Assembly: GCA_030591625.1 (NCBI GenBank)
Contig: JAUVAR010000041.1
Location: forward strand, 1 to 12,238
Direction: 5' to 3'
DNA: 12,238 bases
Source of the DNA: Candidatus Zixiibacteriota bacterium
GTDB taxonomy: Bacteria; Zixibacteria; MSB-5A5; GN15; FEB-12
In this document: positions 8,220 to 12,238 of the stretch, piece by piece
Position numbering within the stretch: the stretch's first letter is position 1
How the letters are laid out: every line of letters starts with the position of its first letter
Translations under genes and position numbers: made by a program
Notes under the pieces: model-generated
Databases searched by the model: none
What the model saw: only the letters and a program-made list of their open reading frames with translations
What the model was told of the DNA's origin: nothing

Positions 8220-8227
8220 TGGAAAGC

Positions 8228-8818
8228 ATGAAAGACACCCATAGATATTCCACATTCTTGCTGGCTATAATATTAGTTGCTCTGCTTGCTGTACCCACAT
8301 TTGCCCAAACTGAATTTCTCAATAAAGGCGAAAGCTCTCTGGGGGTTACCTTTGGGTTCGTAACAGCTGATGGCGTTACTGCAACAGGTTTAACTGGCTA
8401 TTTGACACTCATCTCGTTCATCGATCTAAGTTATACTAAAAGTAAAACAAATGGAAATGGCAGTTCATCGGAATCGTTCACCAGTACTGGCATTGAACTA
8501 TTCATTGCCCGCGATCAACTCAAAAACGGAGAAATATTATTTTCTTTTGGAGCTGCTTTTGCAGAAGATCAGGAAACATATTTCGGTTCTCTTGGGTACT
8601 GCAACAAGAGCAATCCCGACGAAGGGAAAACGGCTGGAGAATTAACGATAGGGCAAATAAATGTTTACGGAAACAGCGTTATGTTTTTAGGAGCATCTGT
8701 TGGTACCTCTGTTAGACACAATAATATTATGACTATGTTCACCGTAGAAGTATCAAGGCTCAGAAGTATGATGACAGTTGGTGCATCGATAGCAATTTCG
8801 GGTGTTCTAAAACGATAA
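8228..8818 (+). CDS. Secreted beta-rich protein, paralog 1 (unknown function)
   Basis: This 196-residue protein starts with a clear signal peptide: basic N-terminus, hydrophobic 10-22, probable cleavage after Pro-Thr-Phe-Ala at 26, mature protein from Gln27. The mature part alternates short Gly- and aromatic-containing strands (for example GIELFIARDQ and ILFSFGAAFAED) and ends in a strand-like region, GASIAISGVLKR. It looks like a small outer-membrane beta-barrel or periplasmic beta protein; that is inference and I recognise no named family. It is clearly related along its length to the next gene: both share FAQ-x-x-FL-x-x-GES at the mature N-terminus, a G-x-ELF strand, the FLFSFG/ILFSFG block and a VG-x-SVR block. 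It has its own strong promoter and AGGAG site, with 37 bases to the next gene, implying an operon. It has one cysteine (in GYCNKS), so it is not a lipoprotein. Confidence 0.8.
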   Translation: MKDTHRYSTFLLAIILVALLAVPTFAQTEFLNKGESSLGVTFGFVTADGVTATGLTGYLTLISFIDLSYTKSKTNGNGSSSESFTSTGIELFIARDQLKNGEILFSFGAAFAEDQETYFGSLGYCNKSNPDEGKTAGELTIGQINVYGNSVMFLGASVGTSVRHNNIMTMFTVEVSRLRSMMTVGASIAISGVLKR

Positions 8819-8855
8819 CTATTTTTACTCACTCATCTATGATCAGGAGTTAACC

Positions 8856-9506
8856 ATGAAACATATTTTAAAATTTATATCAATAACAACTGTTATCATT
8901 GTAATCCTGCTTGCTGCCCCCTCGTTCGCACAATCTGATTTCTTAGAAGAAGGAGAAAGCTTGATAGGAGTTGCTGGTGGCATTGCATTGGCGGATGGCG
9001 CAACAGCCTTTTCTGGATTGGGCACTATCAGTATCTTTTCTCGACTTGATGCACACCTCTCGTATAATTACATCAATGCATCAGGTGGCGGCGGTCATGC
9101 ATCAATCCTTGGGGGAGGAGGCGAATTATTTTTTATTCGCCAAAAACATGAAAATTCCAAATTTCTCTTTTCATTCGGGGTAGATTTCACAGAAAATGTT
9201 ACCTCTAGTTTTATTGGATTCGGGCTTAATAATTCAACAGAAAAGAATAACAAAGTTATGCTTTTAAAAGGGATTATCGGAACCTCGAATTTTGACTTTT
9301 ATAATATAAAAAGCCACTTATTGTTTGGAGTTATGGTAGGCGCTTCGGTTCGTTCAGGAGGCTGGTTGTCTTGTTTCACAGGACAGGTAACAACAACTAA
9401 TGATCAGATAGCAGTTGGTGTTTCTTTTATTTTCTCTCGATTTTTGAAACAAAATAAAAGCCAACTATCCACACCAATAACCGAAGAGACCCATGACCTC
9501 TGGTAA
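8856..9506 (+). CDS. Secreted beta-rich protein, paralog 2 (unknown function)
   Basis: This 216-residue protein is a diverged tandem copy of the preceding gene. It has a signal peptide with probable cleavage after Pro-Ser-Phe-Ala at 25, mature protein from Gln26. Shared blocks with paralog 1 include SDFLEEGES, GGELFFIRQ, FLFSFGVDF and VGASVR, in the same order and spacing, so the pair arose by duplication. It differs by a Gly-rich loop (ASGGGGHASILGGGG) and by a polar tail of about 20 residues after the last predicted strand, ending in Trp. No enzymatic motif is visible. The ATG follows AGGAG (8845-8849) by 6 bases, and there is no separate promoter in the 37-base gap, so it is probably co-transcribed from 8173-8201. 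The gene reads as noticeably AT-rich beside secA. No convincing hairpin terminator follows it before the convergent nnr stop at 9541. Confidence 0.8.
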   Translation: MKHILKFISITTVIIVILLAAPSFAQSDFLEEGESLIGVAGGIALADGATAFSGLGTISIFSRLDAHLSYNYINASGGGGHASILGGGGELFFIRQKHENSKFLFSFGVDFTENVTSSFIGFGLNNSTEKNNKVMLLKGIIGTSNFDFYNIKSHLLFGVMVGASVRSGGWLSCFTGQVTTTNDQIAVGVSFIFSRFLKQNKSQLSTPITEETHDLW

Positions 9507-9540
9507 AATTTGACTGATAGTATTTATAGTAGAAGTAGGT

Positions 9541-11082
9541 TTACTCAAGCCAACTGAACACTTCAGGCAGCGCGTCAATCATATCGGACGCTATTAACGA
9601 ACGTGGTCCGATTATGTCAGCAATAAAATCCCCCGCCATGCCATGAACAAAGACGCCGGCAATCGCAGCCTCTGTCGTCTCCATCCCCTGCGCTAAGAAT
9701 GATCCGATAATTCCGGAGAGAACATCGCCCGACCCACCTGTAGCCATCCCTTGATTGCCGGTAGGATTAAAGAAACATTCACCATCCGGCGTACCAATCA
9801 ATGTCGGCGAACCTTTCATTACAAGAACGATAGAATATTCACGGGCAATTTCAATCACCGTTGCGATTCGTTCTTCTATCTCAGACGGTATCGGCTTTCC
9901 AAATAAACGCTCAAACTCCCCCTCATGCGGTGTTAGAACGAGTGGAACATCTACCGATTTTAATATATCAATATCTTTTGATAGTGCATTCAAACCATCG
10001 GCATCAATAACCGCAGGTCGTTCTAAATTTGACACAAGTCGGCGGATCAATTCAGTAGTTTCATGATGCTGTCCAATTCCCGGTCCGATCACACAAGCAT
10101 CATGTTGTTCAATCAACTTGCGGATTTCCCCATGTCCACGCAAAGCTAATTTACCTCTGCTGCCAACATCGGGAAGTTGAACCGAAACAGACTCTATCGC
10201 AAGTGTTGCAACAACCGGCTGGACACTCTTTGGTGTACCAATCTTAACCATGCCACAACCAGAACGAAGTGCACTCGTTGCACACATTGCCACAGCTCCG
10301 GTCATCCCAGTCGAGCCGGCCAGTGTGAACAGTTTTCCGAATGTCCCTTTGTGACCATCGGGTGGACGGAACAGCAAATAATCTGCAACTCTCTCTCTTG
10401 TTATCAACGATGTAGCGAGTTTTAAACTATCGATTACATTTGATGGAATACCTATCGGAACGACATCAACAAAGCCGGACAATTCACGACCGGGCGAAAC
10501 AAACAAACCAAATTTAGGCAGAGCAAGACAGAACGTACAATCAGCCTGAATAACAGCACCTTCAAACTGACCATTGTCTGCATTTAAGCCAGATGGAATA
10601 TCAACAGAAATAATTTCGGCATCGCACGAATTGATCAAATCGATCATATCTGTCGACAAATCTCTTGGTGCACCCGTAAAACCAGTGCCAAAAATCGCAT
10701 CAACAACGATATCAACATCAAGATCAATCGGTAAGTCATCCGATGATTTAATTTCTACAGGTGAAAGCCCGGCTTCAATAGCACGATTGAAATTTAGTGC
10801 AGCATCTTCAGTCAGTTGTTTGGGTGAACCGAGATGATAGATCGAAACTTCTACTCCGGCGTTGTGCAGATGACGCGCAATCACGTATCCATCACCACCA
10901 TTGTTTCCTTTGCCACAAAAAATTGCAGCAGAGATGCCGGAAGCTTGTTCTGTAACTGTTTCGAGAATTCTAAGGGCGATACCAGCCCCGGCGTTTTCCA
11001 TAAGAACTTCACCGGAGATATTTTGGTGGTCGATTGTATCGCGGTCAATTTGCCGCATCTGGTCGGTGTTGACCAGTTTCAT
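9541..11082 (-). CDS. nnr: Bifunctional NAD(P)H-hydrate epimerase / ADP-dependent dehydratase
   Basis: Nnr repairs NADH and NADPH damaged by hydration. The N-terminal YjeF_N half epimerises R- and S-NAD(P)HX, and the C-terminal YjeF_C half dehydrates the S form using ADP. Numbered from the preferred ATG (513 residues), the epimerase half (about 1-213) shows GKGNNGGDG (57-65), the catalytic-region Asp in VDAIFGTGF (Asp128), and DIPSGLNAD (161-169). The dehydratase half (about 226-510) shows HKGTFGKLFTLAGS (244-257), IGPGIG (332-337), IDADGLNAL (359-367), LTPHEGEF (383-390) and the nucleotide loop GMATGGSGDVLSG (445-457). The length is normal. Two ATGs are in frame (11088 and 11082); AGGA at 11088-11091 stands 5 bases before the second but overlaps the first, so I use 11082. 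It follows the lon stop by 11 bases, making a lon-nnr operon that joins two stress or quality-control functions. Confidence 0.97.
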   Translation of the reverse strand: MKLVNTDQMRQIDRDTIDHQNISGEVLMENAGAGIALRILETVTEQASGISAAIFCGKGNNGGDGYVIARHLHNAGVEVSIYHLGSPKQLTEDAALNFNRAIEAGLSPVEIKSSDDLPIDLDVDIVVDAIFGTGFTGAPRDLSTDMIDLINSCDAEIISVDIPSGLNADNGQFEGAVIQADCTFCLALPKFGLFVSPGRELSGFVDVVPIGIPSNVIDSLKLATSLITRERVADYLLFRPPDGHKGTFGKLFTLAGSTGMTGAVAMCATSALRSGCGMVKIGTPKSVQPVVATLAIESVSVQLPDVGSRGKLALRGHGEIRKLIEQHDACVIGPGIGQHHETTELIRRLVSNLERPAVIDADGLNALSKDIDILKSVDVPLVLTPHEGEFERLFGKPIPSEIEERIATVIEIAREYSIVLVMKGSPTLIGTPDGECFFNPTGNQGMATGGSGDVLSGIIGSFLAQGMETTEAAIAGVFVHGMAGDFIADIIGPRSLIASDMIDALPEVFSWLE

Positions 11083-11093
11083 AGGCATCCTGC

Positions 11094-12238
11094 TTATTTA
11101 GTTTTGCGCTTACGGGCCTTTGGCTTAGGCTTTGCAGCCTTAGCTTTGGACGGACTCTCAAGAGCAAATTTAATCGCCTGAAGGACATCAGTAAAGAACT
11201 TAAATTTAAGTTTCTTCTTTATTTCAGATGGTAATTCAATTGTATCCTTGCGATTATCTTCGGGCAAAATTACCATAGTAACGCCCGCTCTTGCAGCCGC
11301 CAACAGTTTTTCCTTAAGGCCGCCAATCGGCAAAAGCTCACCACGCAAAGTTATTTCACCGGTCATGGCAAGGCATGCTTTGACCGGACGATTGGTCATC
11401 AACGATGCAAGGGCAACGGCCATAGTGATACCGGCAGAAGGACCATCTTTGGGAGTGGCACCGGCAGGAACATGAATATGTATTTCAGATTCCGTAAATT
11501 TCTTTTGATCAATCTTAAGAGCTTCAGCATCGGAACGAACAAATGACAATGCCGCCTGCGCCGATTCACGCATGACATCACCAAGCTGTCCGGTAAGAGT
11601 AAGACGTTCCTTGCCGACCATTGAAGTAGCTTCCACAAATAGAAGTTCTCCACCAACCGATGTATAGGCCAGTCCGGGAACTACTCCCGCCCGATGTCCC
11701 CGCGTCAGAACTTCGCGTGAGAAATATGCCGGTCCTAAAATTCTGCCTAAATCTTTTGCTTCGATTTTTACTTTTTTCTTATTACCAGTTGCAACACGAC
11801 GGGCAATTTTACGCGTTACACTTGCGATCTCTCGTTCGAGATTTCGTAGTCCTGCTTCGCGGGTATATCCTTCAATCAATACCCTAATACCGGAATCTGC
11901 AAATGTAAGGTTTGCTTTGCTGAGACCATGATTTTCTATCTGCTTGGGAATAAGATGCTTCTTCGCAATTTCCAATTTTTCCAAATCGGTGTAGCCGGGG
12001 ATACGAATCATCTCCATACGATCACGCAACACATGCGGAATAGGTTCAGCCCAATTCGCAGTTGTTATGAACATAACTTTCGATAAATCAATCGGGACAT
12101 CAAGATAATGGTCGGAGAAGCTGTCATTCTGTTCGGGGTCCAAAACCTCAAGCAAAGCCGAGGAAGGGTCACCGCGGAAATCTGAACCGAGTTTATCAAT
12201 TTCATCAAGCATGATAACAGGATTATTCGAGCCACAAC
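11094..12238 (-). CDS. lon: ATP-dependent Lon protease (partial, N-terminus off the right edge)
   Basis: This is the C-terminal part of Lon, a cytoplasmic AAA+ serine protease that degrades misfolded and regulatory proteins. The frame is open to the right edge, where it reads CGSNNPVIMLDEIDK, the Walker B segment; the N-terminal substrate-binding domain and Walker A lie outside. Visible in order are sensor-1 VMFITTAN, the arginine-finger region LRDRMEMI, sensor-2 REAGLRNLEREI, the start of the protease domain (GVVPGLAYTSVGGELLFVEA), the catalytic serine in PKDGPSAG (codon 11436-11438), and the catalytic lysine as the second Lys of GGLKEK (codon 11307-11309). The Ser-Lys spacing of 43 residues matches canonical LonA. 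The protein ends in a Lys/Ala/Pro-rich basic tail of about 20 residues after the folded domain. The stop lies 11 bases before the nnr start. Confidence 0.98.
   Translation of the reverse strand, partial: CGSNNPVIMLDEIDKLGSDFRGDPSSALLEVLDPEQNDSFSDHYLDVPIDLSKVMFITTANWAEPIPHVLRDRMEMIRIPGYTDLEKLEIAKKHLIPKQIENHGLSKANLTFADSGIRVLIEGYTREAGLRNLEREIASVTRKIARRVATGNKKKVKIEAKDLGRILGPAYFSREVLTRGHRAGVVPGLAYTSVGGELLFVEATSMVGKERLTLTGQLGDVMRESAQAALSFVRSDAEALKIDQKKFTESEIHIHVPAGATPKDGPSAGITMAVALASLMTNRPVKACLAMTGEITLRGELLPIGGLKEKLLAAARAGVTMVILPEDNRKDTIELPSEIKKKLKFKFFTDVLQAIKFALESPSKAKAAKPKPKARKRKTK

Noticed and set aside
8189..8227. Upstream TTG start for the first secreted paralog
   Set aside because: It lies inside the predicted promoter, lacks a ribosome binding site and would prepend a non-signal-like stretch to a good signal peptide.
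9507..9540. Possible bidirectional terminator between the convergent paralog 2 and nnr genes
   Set aside because: The AT-rich sequence contains no stable inverted repeat with a T-tract on either strand.
10834..11181. Plus-strand open frame across the lon-nnr junction
   Set aside because: It is antisense to two well-supported genes, with no start signal or recognisable protein features.

Overview
The window is an ordinary chromosomal stretch from a diderm (outer-membrane-bearing) bacterium. It holds mostly housekeeping genes plus a few secreted or surface proteins. The outer membrane is indicated by an MCE/MlaD-type lipid-transport protein, several signal-peptide proteins that look like small beta-barrels, and a surface-repeat protein. 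SecA carries an enlarged preprotein-binding region (about 995 residues, against roughly 900 in E. coli), which is familiar from Bacteroidota/Chlorobi and related FCB-group lineages. With the GH57 glucanotransferase and moderate, slightly AT-rich composition, I infer an FCB-type bacterium, possibly an uncultured candidate phylum. The sequence alone does not fix the phylum.

Layout, left to right. (1) Bases 1-273 are the 3' end of an unrecognised plus-strand gene, closed by a strong intrinsic terminator at 300-334. (2) A minus-strand gene at 341-826 encodes a signal-peptide protein with six tandem G-x-Q-x-G-x-V-N repeats. (3) A minus-strand operon reads right to left: a possible tiny membrane peptide (5014-5130), rsgA (4097-5005), an MlaD/MCE protein (3143-4045) and a GH57 4-alpha-glucanotransferase (970-3138). 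(4) secA (5160-8147) runs divergently on the plus strand. (5) A near-consensus sigma70-type promoter (8173-8201) drives two tandem paralogous small secreted, beta-rich proteins (8228-8818 and 8856-9506). (6) A minus-strand pair, lon (runs off the right edge, ends at 11094) then nnr (9541-11082), faces the paralog pair convergently.

Functionally, SecA exports the signal-peptide proteins seen here. MlaD is an envelope lipid-trafficking subunit without its usual permease and ATPase partners nearby. RsgA matures the 30S ribosomal subunit, Lon degrades damaged proteins, and Nnr repairs hydrated NAD(P)H. The GH57 enzyme handles storage glucans in the cytoplasm. I see no tRNA, rRNA, CRISPR array, insertion sequence, phage gene or obvious defence system. 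The least explained elements are the paralogous secreted pair, the surface-repeat protein, and the candidate 38-residue membrane peptide ahead of rsgA.
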